Below are positions 18,066 to 26,996 of a DNA stretch of 64,000 nt, one piece after another. A program made the position numbers and the translations under genes. The notes beneath the pieces are model-generated. The model did not search any database. It was not told where the DNA came from and was given only the letters and a program-made list of their open reading frames with translations. Position 1 is the stretch's first letter. The number at the start of each line of letters is the position of its first letter. The DNA lies in contig NZ_CACSJA010000016.1 of assembly GCF_902706035.1 (NCBI RefSeq), forward strand, positions 1-64,000, given 5' to 3'. The DNA is from Pantoea sp. 18069 (GTDB taxonomy: Bacteria > Pseudomonadota > Gammaproteobacteria > Burkholderiales > Burkholderiaceae_C).

Positions 18066-19040
18066 CTAGTTGGAGAAGTTGACGACCTTGGCCACGGCAA
18101 CGATGTTTTGCTGCTCCATCTGCACCTGACGGGTGAGATCCGCGGCGCTGCCGCCCAGCGGACGGGCGGCGAAGCCGCTGATGCGCTGGATCACGGCCGG
18201 ATCCCTGAGCACCTTGTTAATGGCGGTGTTGAGGATTGCCACGATTTCGGGCGGCGTCCTGGCCGGCGCGGCGATGCAGAACCAGACCGATACCTCGTAG
18301 TCGGAAAGGCCGGCTTCGCGCAGCGTGGGAACGTTGGGCAGCTCGGGGGAGCGCTCCTTCGAGGTGACCGCCAGCGCCTTGATCTGCCCGCCCTGGATCA
18401 GCTTCAGCGCGGAAGATATCTGGTCGATGCTGTAGTCGATGTTGCCCCCGGCCAGATCCCCCAGCATCGGCGCGCTGCCCTTGTAGGGAATGTGCGTGGC
18501 CTTGATTTTGGAGTGCAGGTTGAACAGCTCCGAGGACACATGACCACTCGAGCCTACGCTCGGGCTGCCAAAGCTGAGATCCTGCTTCCTGGCCAGCGCC
18601 ACGAGTTCCGCCACGCTGTTGACGCCCAGCTGGTTGCGCACCATCAGCACATTGGGCAGCGCGGCGACCAGTGCCACATGCGAGAAGGCCGTCAGCGGGT
18701 CATAGGCCAGATTGCTGTAGACGTACTTGTTGACGATCATCGGCCCGGGCGTGCCCAGCATGAGCGTGAGCCCGTCGGACTTGGAGCGCAGCACGTTGGC
18801 GGCGCCCAGGTTGCCGTTGGCCCCGGCAATGTTCTCGACGACCACGTTGACGCCCAGCTCCTTGCGCAGGCCCTCGGCCATCAACCGGCCCAGAATGTCC
18901 GTGGTGCCCCCCGCGGTGAACGGAACCACCATCCGGATCACCTGGTTGGCGGGTGGCCAGGTGTTGGCAAAAGCGCTGCGCAAGCTGCCGCCCATCGCTC
19001 CCAGTGCTACGTACATCCCGACTTTGCGTCTTGTGATCAT
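18066..19040 (-). CDS. Tripartite tricarboxylate transporter receptor (Bug family)
   Basis: The 324-residue periplasmic binding protein belongs to the Bug/TctC family. A signal peptide (MITRRKVGMYVALGAMGGSL, cleaved near AFA) is followed by the family blocks IRMVVPFTAGGTTDILGRLM, VENIAGANGNLGAANV and HIPYKGSAPMLGDLAGGNID. The ATG at 19040 has a strong ribosome site (AAGGAGACAAC), which fixes the start over upstream in-frame codons. Bug proteins capture carboxylates, nicotinate-like or other small acids. No TctA/TctB membrane subunits are nearby, as is common for the many orphan receptors in Burkholderiales. It is the first gene of the catabolic operon and suggests that its substrate is taken up or sensed. 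Confidence 0.92.
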   Translation of the reverse strand: MITRRKVGMYVALGAMGGSLRSAFANTWPPANQVIRMVVPFTAGGTTDILGRLMAEGLRKELGVNVVVENIAGANGNLGAANVLRSKSDGLTLMLGTPGPMIVNKYVYSNLAYDPLTAFSHVALVAALPNVLMVRNQLGVNSVAELVALARKQDLSFGSPSVGSSGHVSSELFNLHSKIKATHIPYKGSAPMLGDLAGGNIDYSIDQISSALKLIQGGQIKALAVTSKERSPELPNVPTLREAGLSDYEVSVWFCIAAPARTPPEIVAILNTAINKVLRDPAVIQRISGFAARPLGGSAADLTRQVQMEQQNIVAVAKVVNFSN

Positions 19041-19091
19041 GTTGTCTCCTTGCTGGCCCGGGTCACGACCCGTTGTTTGGTTCAACGCCTG

Positions 19092-19110
19092 CAAGGGTTG
19101 GCATCCCTTG
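19092..19110 (-). promoter_or_regulatory. Dyad CAAGGG-N7-CCCTTG in operon leader
   Basis: A perfect 6-base inverted repeat with a 7-base centre lies 52 bases upstream of the Bug start codon. It could be an operator or an mRNA hairpin. A second imperfect dyad, AATTTCAC at 19161-19168 and GTGAATTT at 19183-19190, lies further upstream in the same 240-base gap. Either could be the site of the IclR protein encoded at the end of the operon. No clear sigma-70 promoter was found by eye. Confidence 0.35.
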
Positions 19111-19280
19111 TCGCTAGCGTTGGGCCAATTCTTCAAGGAACCGGCAGGAGCCGCCACTTCAATTTCACGATTTGTTCAACATGTGAATTTCTGCGGGTAC
19201 GCCCTGTCCCGCAGCGGGCGCTGCATATTCGCATCGTTACGCGCCGGGGCCACGCCGGCGGCGCAGCCCCTCAGGGGCGA

Positions 19281-20147
19281 TCAATAAGGCTTCGCTTCGT
19301 CGACCAGTGTCGATGCCGGCAGCGCATGAATCTCCTGCAGCAGCTGCACCAGCCCGTGCGCCGAGGCATCGACCATCGCCCGGCCGCGTTCGGCGGTGGC
19401 GGCTGCGGCATTGCCGACCGCGCCCGCGGGGTTGTAGTCCTGTATTGCCCAGCCCATCTTGGCGCTGCGGCCATTGCCCAGCAGCGCGTACTGGCGTGAG
19501 CGGTCTTCCGAGGTCGAGGCGAAATTGCGCGCCTGCGCCATGTCGACGGTTTCGGGCGCGAGGTGCAGCATCATCGAGGTCTCGACTTCGCCGCCGTGGA
19601 TGCCGAAACGGTGCTCGTGTGCGCAGAACTGCTGGTTGGCGGCATCGCCCGCGAGCCCGAACCAGCTCGTGCTGTAGACCAGCAGCCGGTGCTTGACGCG
19701 CAGCTCGCGCGCGACGATGTCCATTGCGCTGACCTGACCGCCATGGCCGTTGAACAGCAGCAGCTTGCGCACGCCGGCGCGCGCCACGCAGGCGCCGATT
19801 TCGCTCCACAGCGCGATCAGCGTCGCGGGCGCGAGCGTCAGCGTGCCGGCGTAGGCCGTGTGCTCCATGCTCAGGCCGATGTTCTGCGGCGGCAGGCACA
19901 GCAGCGGCAGCTCGGGCGGCAGCAGCGCCAGCGCCGCGTCGAGCACGCCCTGGGCCAGCGTCGCGTCGACCGACAGCGGCAGGTGCGGCCCATGCTGCTC
20001 GACGGCCGCGACCGGCAGCAGGGCCACGGTATCGGCCGCGAGCCCGTTGGTTTGCGCCATGGCGAAGTCGCGCGCGGACGCCTGGGCCCACCAGCGCGAA
20101 GGCCAGCGGGGCGGGGGGGCTGAGGAAGACGTGGGCATGTTCGCCAT
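19281..20147 (-). CDS. Creatininase-family amidohydrolase
   Basis: The 288-residue protein belongs to the creatininase family of metal-dependent amidases. Family marks are LLPVAAVEQHGPHLPLSVDA (metal ligands E and H), LLFNGHGGQVSAMDIVARE, and GIHGGEVETSMMLHLAPETVD. Known members hydrolyse creatinine or formamidopyrimidine-type compounds; substrate here is open. Two ATG codons are close together, at 20147 and 20138, and either may be the start. The much longer open frame upstream runs antisense through the MATE gene and is not real. Divergent from the MATE gene with about 50 bases between. Confidence 0.88.
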   Translation of the reverse strand: MANMPTSSSAPPPRWPSRWWAQASARDFAMAQTNGLAADTVALLPVAAVEQHGPHLPLSVDATLAQGVLDAALALLPPELPLLCLPPQNIGLSMEHTAYAGTLTLAPATLIALWSEIGACVARAGVRKLLLFNGHGGQVSAMDIVARELRVKHRLLVYSTSWFGLAGDAANQQFCAHEHRFGIHGGEVETSMMLHLAPETVDMAQARNFASTSEDRSRQYALLGNGRSAKMGWAIQDYNPAGAVGNAAAATAERGRAMVDASAHGLVQLLQEIHALPASTLVDEAKPY

Positions 20148-20198
20148 GGTAGTGCAGACGGAGACAGCAGACTTCGACCGTGCACAGCACAATGCGCC

Positions 20199-21671
20199 AT
20201 GGCATCCACTTCGACCCGTGACCTGACCCAAGGCCCGATCGGCAAGACTTTGCTGGTCTTTTCGCTGCCCATCCTCGCCGGCAATGTGCTGCAGTCGCTC
20301 AACGGCTCGATCAATGCGATCTGGGTCGGCCACTACCTGGGCGAGGCCGCGATCACCGCCACGGCCAATGCCAACAACCTGCTGTTCGCGCTGATCGGGC
20401 TGATGTTCGGCATAGGCATGGCGGCCACCATCCTGGTCGCCCAGGCGATGGGCGCGCGCAACCTGCCCCAGGCCAAGCGCGTGATCGGCACCAGCGCCAC
20501 GCTGTTCGGCGCGGCGTCTGTCGCCATCTCGGTGCTGGGCTGGCAGTTCTCGGCCCATATCCTGGGCCTGCTGGGCACACCGCCCGAGGCGCTGCCGCTG
20601 GCCGTGGCCTATCTGCGCGTGATCTTTCTCGCGATTCCGCTGCTCTATCTGTTTACTTTCGTTTCGGCCGTGATGCGCGGCGCGGGCGATACGCGCACGC
20701 CGTTCTGCTTCCTGCTGCTGGTGGTGCTGCTCGACACCGCGCTCAACCCGCTGTTCATCTTCGGCTGGGGGCCGGTGCCGCGCATGGGCATTGCGGGCTC
20801 GTCCACGGCCACGCTGGTCGCCCACACCATTGGCTTTGCGGCGCTGCTGGCCTGGCTGCGCTGGCGCGCGCATCCGCTGTGGATAGGCGCGGCCGAGCTG
20901 CGCCTGTTCGTGCCCGATGGCCGCATCCTGCGCGCGTTGATCTGGAAGGGTCTGCCCATGGGCGCGCAGATGGTGCTGATCTCGATGTCCATGCTGATGC
21001 TGATGGGCATGGTCAACAGCCATGGCGTGCAGCTGTCCTCGGCCTATGGCGCGTCGCTGCAGCTGTGGACCTATGTGCAGATGCCGGCCATGGCCATAGG
21101 CGCCGCGTGCTCGTCGATGGCCGCGCAGAACGTCGGCGCGGGCCTGTGGAAGCGCGTCGACGCGACGGCGCGCGCGGGCGTGCTGTGCAATGTGCTGATG
21201 ACCGGCACGCTGATCGCGGCCGCGGTTGCCGCGGACCGGCAGGTGCTGGCGCTGTTCCTGCCCGACGGCAGCGCGGCGCTCGAGACCGCGCGCCACCTCA
21301 ACCATATCGCCATCGGCTCGTTCCTGTTCTTTGGCGTGACCTTCGTGATCTCGGGCGTGGTGCGCTCCACGGGCGCCGTGGTCGCGCCGCTGGTGATCCT
21401 GGCGATCGCGCTGTGGGGCGTGCGCGTGCCCGTCGCACAGTGGCTGCAGCCGGTCTGGGGCGTGGACGCGATCTGGTGGAGTTTCCCGATCAGCGCGGCC
21501 TGCGCGATGCTGCTGTCGCTGGGCTACTACCGCTGGGGCGGATGGCGCCAGGCGCGCATGCTCTCCCCCACCGAAGAGCAACTCGCCACACCCGCCGAAG
21601 TCGGCGGCCTGCCGCCGTCCCCGGTCTGCGCCCAGTCGGACAGGCCCGAACAACTGGCGCCGGCCCGATAA
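20199..21671 (+). CDS. MATE-family efflux transporter
   Basis: The 490-residue inner-membrane protein has about twelve hydrophobic segments and belongs to the MATE cation-coupled drug/metabolite exporters. The first repeat starts LTQGPIGKTLLVFSLPILAG and the second LRALIWKGLPMGAQMVLISM, reflecting the two-fold symmetry of the family. VSAVMRGAGDTRTPFCFLLL is a typical loop-helix region. The hydrophilic tail of about 40 residues (EEQLATPAEVGGLPPSPVCA) is not conserved. dsbD follows after about 100 bases. The substrate cannot be assigned. Confidence 0.9.
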   Translation: MASTSTRDLTQGPIGKTLLVFSLPILAGNVLQSLNGSINAIWVGHYLGEAAITATANANNLLFALIGLMFGIGMAATILVAQAMGARNLPQAKRVIGTSATLFGAASVAISVLGWQFSAHILGLLGTPPEALPLAVAYLRVIFLAIPLLYLFTFVSAVMRGAGDTRTPFCFLLLVVLLDTALNPLFIFGWGPVPRMGIAGSSTATLVAHTIGFAALLAWLRWRAHPLWIGAAELRLFVPDGRILRALIWKGLPMGAQMVLISMSMLMLMGMVNSHGVQLSSAYGASLQLWTYVQMPAMAIGAACSSMAAQNVGAGLWKRVDATARAGVLCNVLMTGTLIAAAVAADRQVLALFLPDGSAALETARHLNHIAIGSFLFFGVTFVISGVVRSTGAVVAPLVILAIALWGVRVPVAQWLQPVWGVDAIWWSFPISAACAMLLSLGYYRWGGWRQARMLSPTEEQLATPAEVGGLPPSPVCAQSDRPEQLAPAR

Positions 21672-21772
21672 CGCGTGATGGCCCCGCGCGGCCAGCCGCG
21701 CGCGCTGCGCGCTACCATCCCGAAGCCTGTTGCGGAACCAAACCGCCCCCGCCAGGCTCCCACCTTGCGACC

Positions 21773-23995
21773 ATGACCTACCGCCTCTCCTCTTTCCGGC
21801 CCCGGGCCTTCACCGCCTGGCTGCTTGCCCTGGCCCTGCTCACGCTCGCAGCGGCGCAAAGCAGCTTCGCCCAGATCCAGTTGCTCGGCAACAGCCAGGC
21901 CTCGGGAGGCGCCGTTGTCACGACCCCGCGGGTGCGCGCCGAACTCGTGGCCCATGCGCCCGACGGTGTCACGCCCGGCCAGCCGCTGTGGCTGGGCCTG
22001 GCGATCACGCACCAGCCCGAGTGGCATACCTACTGGAAGAACGCCGGCGACTCGGGCCTGCCCACGCAACTGCAATGGCAATTGCCCGCGGGCCTAGAAG
22101 CCGGTGAAATCGACTGGCCCGTGCCCGAAGCCATCCGCGTGGGCCCGCTGGTCAACTATGGCTACGAAGGCCAGTTGCTGCTGCCCGTGCCGTTCCAGGT
22201 CGCGCCCGGTTTCACGGCCCCGGCCGGCGACACATTGACGGTCCGCCTGCATGCGAGCTGGCTGGTGTGCCGCGTCGAGTGCATTCCCGAGGAAGGCGAC
22301 TTCACGCTGCAACTGCCGGTGCGCGGCGCGACCGCGCTGCACGCCGAGGCATTTGCCGCGGCCCAGGCGCGCCAACCCGCGGCGCTGTCCGGCCAGAGCA
22401 CGGCAAAGGTCGAAGGCGAGCGACTGCAGCTGCGCATCGCGGGCCTGCCCGCGACGCTGCAGGGCCAGGACCTCGCGCTGTTCCCGGAAACCCCCGAAGT
22501 GCTCGAGCACGCGGCCCTGCCCGGCAGCGGCTGGACGCAGGCCTGGGATGGCGCGGTCTGGACCGCCGACTGGCCGCTGTCGGCCATGCGCGGCGAAACG
22601 CCAGAGCAGCTGCCCTTTGTCGTCGCGCCCGTGGCGGCCGCCACCGACGGCCCGCTCGCCTGGCGTACCGTGGCCGCGGTCCAAGGCCGCTGGGACAGCG
22701 CGCCCGTCGCCAGCGTCTCGCCGGCGCTGGCTGCAGCCTTGGCGGCGAATGCGCAGCAGGCCCCTGTCGCGCCCGCTGCGGGCGGCAATGCCGGCTTCTG
22801 GATGGCGCTGCTGGGCGGACTGGTCGGCGGGCTGATCCTCAACCTCATGCCCTGTGTGTTCCCGGTGCTGGCGATCAAGATCGTCGGCTTCACGCGCCAC
22901 GGCCAGGACCGGCGCATGCTGCGCCTGGGAGGCCTGGCCTATGGTGCGGGCGTGCTGCTGTCGTTTCTGGCGCTCGGCGGCCTGCTGCTCGCGCTGCGCG
23001 CGGCCGGCCAGCAACTGGGCTGGGGCTTCCAGTTGCAGTCGCCGGGCCTGGTCGCGGCCATGGCCGTGCTGTTCACGCTGCTCGGGCTGAACCTCGCAGG
23101 CATGTTCGAATTCGGCCGCATGCTGCCCCAGCGCTGGGCCAGCGCCCAGTTGCGCCACCCCACGGGCGAAGCGTTTCTTTCGGGCGTGCTGGCGGTGGCG
23201 ATCGCCTCGCCCTGCACCGCGCCGTTCATGGGCGCCTCGCTGGGCCTGGCGATCGACATGCCCGCTGCCCAGGCGCTGACGGTGTTCGCCGCCCTGGGCG
23301 TCGGCATGGCCCTGCCCTATGTGCTTGCCAGCTGGATGCCGGCGCTGGTGCGCTGGCTGCCCCGGCCCGGCGCCTGGATGGAAACCTTCCGCCGCGCCAT
23401 GGCTTTTCCGATGTTCGCCACCGTGGCCTGGCTGGTCTGGGTGCTGGGCCAGCAAAGCGGCATCGACGGCGCGGGCGCGCTGCTGGTGCTGCTGGTCGCG
23501 CTCAGCGCGCTGGTCTGGGCATTCACGCTGGGCGGCAGGACGCGCTGGCTGCTGGTCAGCTGCATGCTGCTGGGCACGCTCTGGCTGGGCAGCGCCGTGG
23601 GCCCGCACATCACGCGCGCGGCGACCGCGCCGGGCAGCGCGTCCATGGCGAGCGCCGACGGCTGGCAACCCTGGTCGGCCGAGCGCGTGAGCAGCCTCAC
23701 GGCCGCGGGCACGCCGGTGTTCGTCGATTTCACCGCCGCCTGGTGCGTGACCTGCCAGGTCAACAAGCACACCACGCTCAACCGCGACGAGGTGCGCGCC
23801 GACTTCGCGGCGCGCGGCGTGGCCCTGCTGCGCGCCGACTGGACGCGGCGCGACCCGGCGATCACGCAGGCGCTGGCTGCGCTCGGACGCAGCGGCGTGC
23901 CGGTCTATGTGCTCTATGCGCCGGGCAAGCCCCCGCATGTCATGACCGAGCTGCTGTCGCCGGCCGAAGTGCGCAGCGCGCTGCAAATACTCTAG
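21773..23995 (+). CDS. dsbD: Thiol:disulfide interchange protein DsbD/ScsB type
   Basis: A 740-residue membrane protein that carries reducing power from cytoplasmic thioredoxin to the periplasm. After a signal peptide (about 33 residues, ending SFA) comes a large periplasmic domain with Cys166 and Cys170 (LVCRVECIPEEG, ScsB-like). The membrane domain has the redox cysteines Cys361 (LMPCVFPVLAIKI) and Cys481 (ASPCTAPFMGASLG). The C-terminal thioredoxin-like domain has the CXXC pair Cys658/Cys661 in FTAAWCVTCQVNKHT. All six redox cysteines are present. The ATG at 21773 is chosen because it begins the signal peptide; the open frame upstream lies within the MATE gene. Confidence 0.92.
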   Translation: MTYRLSSFRPRAFTAWLLALALLTLAAAQSSFAQIQLLGNSQASGGAVVTTPRVRAELVAHAPDGVTPGQPLWLGLAITHQPEWHTYWKNAGDSGLPTQLQWQLPAGLEAGEIDWPVPEAIRVGPLVNYGYEGQLLLPVPFQVAPGFTAPAGDTLTVRLHASWLVCRVECIPEEGDFTLQLPVRGATALHAEAFAAAQARQPAALSGQSTAKVEGERLQLRIAGLPATLQGQDLALFPETPEVLEHAALPGSGWTQAWDGAVWTADWPLSAMRGETPEQLPFVVAPVAAATDGPLAWRTVAAVQGRWDSAPVASVSPALAAALAANAQQAPVAPAAGGNAGFWMALLGGLVGGLILNLMPCVFPVLAIKIVGFTRHGQDRRMLRLGGLAYGAGVLLSFLALGGLLLALRAAGQQLGWGFQLQSPGLVAAMAVLFTLLGLNLAGMFEFGRMLPQRWASAQLRHPTGEAFLSGVLAVAIASPCTAPFMGASLGLAIDMPAAQALTVFAALGVGMALPYVLASWMPALVRWLPRPGAWMETFRRAMAFPMFATVAWLVWVLGQQSGIDGAGALLVLLVALSALVWAFTLGGRTRWLLVSCMLLGTLWLGSAVGPHITRAATAPGSASMASADGWQPWSAERVSSLTAAGTPVFVDFTAAWCVTCQVNKHTTLNRDEVRADFAARGVALLRADWTRRDPAITQALAALGRSGVPVYVLYAPGKPPHVMTELLSPAEVRSALQIL

Positions 23996-24075
23996 TGATA
24001 CCTAGGGACTTACCCTTTCCGGCATGGGTGCGACCGCTGCGCCGGGCCGCGGTGTCAGCGTAAGACTACACGCGC

Positions 24076-24125
24076 AGGCCGGACGATCGGCCTAGACTGA
24101 ACGCACGCTGCATTTTCTTGCAGCG
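24076..24125 (+). other. Two tandem hairpins between dsbD and the next gene
   Basis: AGGCCG (24076-24081) pairs with CGGCCT (24088-24093), and CGCTGCA (24106-24112) pairs with TGCAGCG (24119-24125) around TTTTCT. They sit 80-130 bases after dsbD and 50-100 bases before the next ATG. They could end dsbD transcription or form a structured 5' leader of the small membrane-protein gene. No T-run follows either stem. Confidence 0.4.
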
Positions 24126-24175
24126 CGCCGGAGTCGCAGTCCAGGCGTGCCGGCGTAGCCCATCAGGAGGTTGCC

Positions 24176-24721
24176 ATGACCGCTACCCTGCGCCACCATC
24201 CCCCCCCGACCGACAAGCGCCGTTCGCTGCAGGACAAACCCCGCCTGCCCCGGCGCTGGCACTACGGCCTGCTGGCGCTGCTCGTCGCCTGCCTGGCGGT
24301 CGCAGGCGCGGTCGTGCCCATGGTCTGGGACCTGCTGGATGTCTTCGACCAACTGCCCAAGATGGCCTGGTTCCAGGACCTGCTCGCGCGCTCACCCGCC
24401 GTGAGCTGGTCGCTGATGCTGGTCTGGGGCACGTCCGTCTCCATCTCGCTCGTGGCCCTGCTGTCGCTGCGCCAGGGCTGGCAGGGCGTGCTGCTGGTCG
24501 GCGCGCTCACGCTCTGGGCCGTGGCCTGGTACCTGCACATGCCCCATGTGGAGCAGTGCCTCGCGTTGTATGGCACGGGCAACATCTGCAATACATGGCA
24601 ATGGGTGTTCACCATCAGCCTGTCGCTGGCCACCGCGCTCTACATGTTCGTGATCTTCCTGCTGAGCCTCTCGGCCCTGGGGCTGCTGTTCACGCAGCCG
24701 GACGAAGCCACGCAGGAATGA
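24176..24721 (+). CDS. Hypothetical four-helix inner-membrane protein
   Basis: A 181-residue protein that I do not recognise. It has a basic N-terminus (residues 1-27, rich in Arg/Lys/Pro) followed by four hydrophobic segments near 28-55, 75-97, 103-120 and 140-172. Between segments three and four is a short loop with two cysteines (HVEQCLALYGTGNICNTWQW) that would face one side of the membrane. A strong ribosome site (CAGGAGG, 5 bases before ATG) supports the start and reality of the gene. It is preceded by two hairpins and ends 8 bases before the convergent end of the OlsB-like gene. Confidence 0.65.
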   Translation: MTATLRHHPPPTDKRRSLQDKPRLPRRWHYGLLALLVACLAVAGAVVPMVWDLLDVFDQLPKMAWFQDLLARSPAVSWSLMLVWGTSVSISLVALLSLRQGWQGVLLVGALTLWAVAWYLHMPHVEQCLALYGTGNICNTWQWVFTISLSLATALYMFVIFLLSLSALGLLFTQPDEATQE

Positions 24722-24728
24722 CGCGACT

Positions 24729-25574
24729 TCAGCCGGGTTGGCGTCTGTAGCGCGCGGGCAGGTCCGCGATGCGCGCCATCAGCGGCAGGTCGGCGGTCTG
24801 GAAATCCGGGTCCCAGGCCGGTGCGCCCAGCACTTTCGCGCCCATGCGCAGATAGCCCTGGATCAAGGCCGGTGGCTGCACGCTGGCGGCAGCCGGTGTG
24901 GTCCGGCCTTCGGCCGGCAGCGGCAAGGCGGTATAGGGCTGAACCTGCATCGCGGGCTCGGCCAGGTAGCGGGTGCGCAGTTGCTGCCAGATGCTGGCCG
25001 CGCCTTCGCCATAGGCCAGGCCCGGGTGGTACATGGGCATGCTCGCGCAGCCCAGCATGGCTTCGAGCCCGTTGCGCTGCATGAACTCGGCCAGCGCGCC
25101 CCACAGCGCGATGATGGTCGCGCCGTTGCGCCAGTCGGCATGCACGCAGCTGCGGCCCAGCTCGACCAGCCGCGGGCGCCATTCCTCGATAGGCGCGAGA
25201 TCGAATTCATTGTCCGAATACAGGCCGCCCGCGCGCCGGGCCTCGGCCGGCGTCAGCAGCCGGTAGGTGCCGACCACGGCCTGGCTCACCGGGTCGCGCA
25301 CCAGCAGGTGTTCGCAATAGGCGTCGAAATGGTCGATGTCATGGCCCGCGAGTTCCGTGGGCAAGCGCGCGCCCATCTCCTGCACGAACACCTGGTGGCG
25401 CAGGCGCTGGGCTTCGCGCACCTCGTCCTGGTGGCGCGCCCACTGCACCAGCAAACGCGCGGGAGGCCGCGCCTCCACGGCGGGCCGCAGCAGGGCGGGC
25501 AGCGCCCGGGGTTGGTAGACGGGCATGGTGGATGCCCAGTCTCCGATCGGCATGGCTTGCAGGTTCTCGTCCAT
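24729..25574 (-). CDS. olsB: GNAT-type acyltransferase, OlsB-like (ornithine lipid synthesis)
   Basis: The 281-residue protein matches the acyl-homoserine-lactone-synthase-like GNAT family that includes OlsB, the ornithine acyl-ACP N-acyltransferase of ornithine-lipid synthesis. Visible blocks are AQRLRHQVFVQEMGARLPTE, HDIDHFDAYCEHLLVRD, VGTYRLLTPAEA and VELGRSCVHADWRNGATIIA. No olsA acyltransferase is adjacent, so hemolysin-like or other N-acyl functions remain possible. The ATG at 25574 is preceded by GGGAG and preferred to the upstream codon at 25649. The 207 bases upstream to gltS hold its promoter region, with nothing clear visible. Confidence 0.75.
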   Translation of the reverse strand: MDENLQAMPIGDWASTMPVYQPRALPALLRPAVEARPPARLLVQWARHQDEVREAQRLRHQVFVQEMGARLPTELAGHDIDHFDAYCEHLLVRDPVSQAVVGTYRLLTPAEARRAGGLYSDNEFDLAPIEEWRPRLVELGRSCVHADWRNGATIIALWGALAEFMQRNGLEAMLGCASMPMYHPGLAYGEGAASIWQQLRTRYLAEPAMQVQPYTALPLPAEGRTTPAAASVQPPALIQGYLRMGAKVLGAPAWDPDFQTADLPLMARIADLPARYRRQPG

Positions 25575-25781
25575 ACATTCTCCCAGGCAACTGCGCTGAA
25601 TTGGCGTGATACCGGGGGGGATCGGGTGGCTGACGGGTAACCGCGTCACTCCCCTTTTTTTCAGCCCCGGCTCACGCTACGCATTGTTGGCCCGCGATAT
25701 GACAGGGGCGTGATGGAGCGGTGACAGTTGTGTGTCGTGGCCTGCACTTCGGTACGCGAAGCGAGCAAGCGTGGGGGCTAG

Positions 25782-26996
25782 TTATCTAGCCAACCATTGG
25801 ATGACCAACGCATTGACGATATCGACAAAAAACCCGCAGACCAGCGGCACGACGATGAACGCCCGGTGGGCCGCGCCGTGGCTGTGGGTCACCGCGGTCA
25901 TGTTGGCCATGGCCGTGGCCGTGGAGCCCAGCGCGATGCCGCCAAAGCCCGAGCAGATCACGGCCGCCTCGTAGTCGCCGCCCATGCAGCGGAACACCAC
26001 CCAGACAGTGAACGCCACGGTGAGCAGCACCTGCAGCGCCAGCACGCTGAGCACGAAGCCCATCACGCCGCCGAGCATCCACAGCTGCAGGCCCATCAGC
26101 GCCATCGTCAGGAACAGTCCCAGGCAGATATCCGAAATCAGCGCCAGCCCCTGGCGTATGCCCTGCCAGTGCAGGGTATCGCCGTGGCCGCCGAGCAGCC
26201 AGCGGCCCAGCAGGTTGCGCAGCAGCATGCCGGACATCAGGCAGCCGACGAACATCGGCAGCTGCAGCCCGATTTCGTGGAACAGCGGCGTGATCACTTC
26301 ACCCAGCAACAGCGCCATGTTGAGCCACAGCAGCGCGCGCAGCACGCCCATGTAATCGAGCGGCGGGCTCTTTTGCTCGGCCGTCACGCCGACATCGAGC
26401 GCGCCGACGCCGCCGATCAGCCGGTGGCGGCGCATCAGATAGCTGGCGACCGGGCCGCCAATGGTGCAGGCCACGATCAGCCCCACCATGTTGCTGGCCA
26501 TGCCCAGCTCGACCGCATTGGCAATGCCCAGGCGCTCGACGAACTCCGGCCCCCAGGCCAGCGTGGTGCCTATGCCGCCGGTCAGCGAGATCGAGCCGGT
26601 CATCAGGCCGGCGCGCGGATCGATCCCGAACAGGCCGGCCACCCCCATGCCCAGCAGGTTCTGCAGCACGATGAAGGCCGAGGACAGGCCCAGCAGCCAC
26701 ATCACGGGCCGGCCGCCTTCGCGCAGCGTGCGCAGATCCGACTTGAGCCCTATGCCGGCAAAGAAATACAGCAGCAGCATGTCGCGCACGCCGAGATCGA
26801 ACTCGATGCGCAGCCCCAGCGCCAGATAGGCAGCACCGACCACGCAGGCGCACAGAAAGCCGCCGACCACCGGTTCGGGAATGCTGTAGCGACGCAACAG
26901 CGCCGATTGCTGGCTCACTTTCTGCCCGACGAAAAACAGCAAGATGGCCAGTGTGAAGCTCTGGAAAGCAGGCACTGTGAGCGTTTCAGGCAGCAT
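25782..26996 (-). CDS. gltS: Sodium/glutamate symporter GltS
   Basis: The product (404 residues from the ATG at 26996) is a GltS-type Na+/glutamate symporter of the inner membrane, close to the usual length. Ten or more hydrophobic segments are visible. Family signatures are the paired reentrant-loop regions MTGSISLTGGIGTTLAWGPE and VICSGFGGIALGSTATAMAN, related to each other by the internal repeat. ATG codons at 27005 and 27050 are also in frame; 26996 has the AAGGA motif 10 bases upstream, while for 27005 the same motif would touch the start. Divergent from hemE with about 267 bases between. Confidence 0.9.
   Translation of the reverse strand: MLPETLTVPAFQSFTLAILLFFVGQKVSQQSALLRRYSIPEPVVGGFLCACVVGAAYLALGLRIEFDLGVRDMLLLYFFAGIGLKSDLRTLREGGRPVMWLLGLSSAFIVLQNLLGMGVAGLFGIDPRAGLMTGSISLTGGIGTTLAWGPEFVERLGIANAVELGMASNMVGLIVACTIGGPVASYLMRRHRLIGGVGALDVGVTAEQKSPPLDYMGVLRALLWLNMALLLGEVITPLFHEIGLQLPMFVGCLMSGMLLRNLLGRWLLGGHGDTLHWQGIRQGLALISDICLGLFLTMALMGLQLWMLGGVMGFVLSVLALQVLLTVAFTVWVVFRCMGGDYEAAVICSGFGGIALGSTATAMANMTAVTHSHGAAHRAFIVVPLVCGFFVDIVNALVIQWLAR

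Noticed and set aside
13403..18069. Long plus-strand open frames (over 750 codons each) opposite the catabolic operon
   Set aside because: They are antisense to well-supported genes, have Arg/Ala/His/Gln-rich shadow composition typical of GC-rich DNA, and match no family.
20148..21653. Minus-strand extension of the creatininase frame through the MATE gene
   Set aside because: The extra 500 codons are low-complexity shadow sequence; the real protein begins near 20147 or 20138.
20879..21772. In-frame upstream extension of DsbD
   Set aside because: It lies inside the MATE gene in another frame; the signal peptide starts at 21773.
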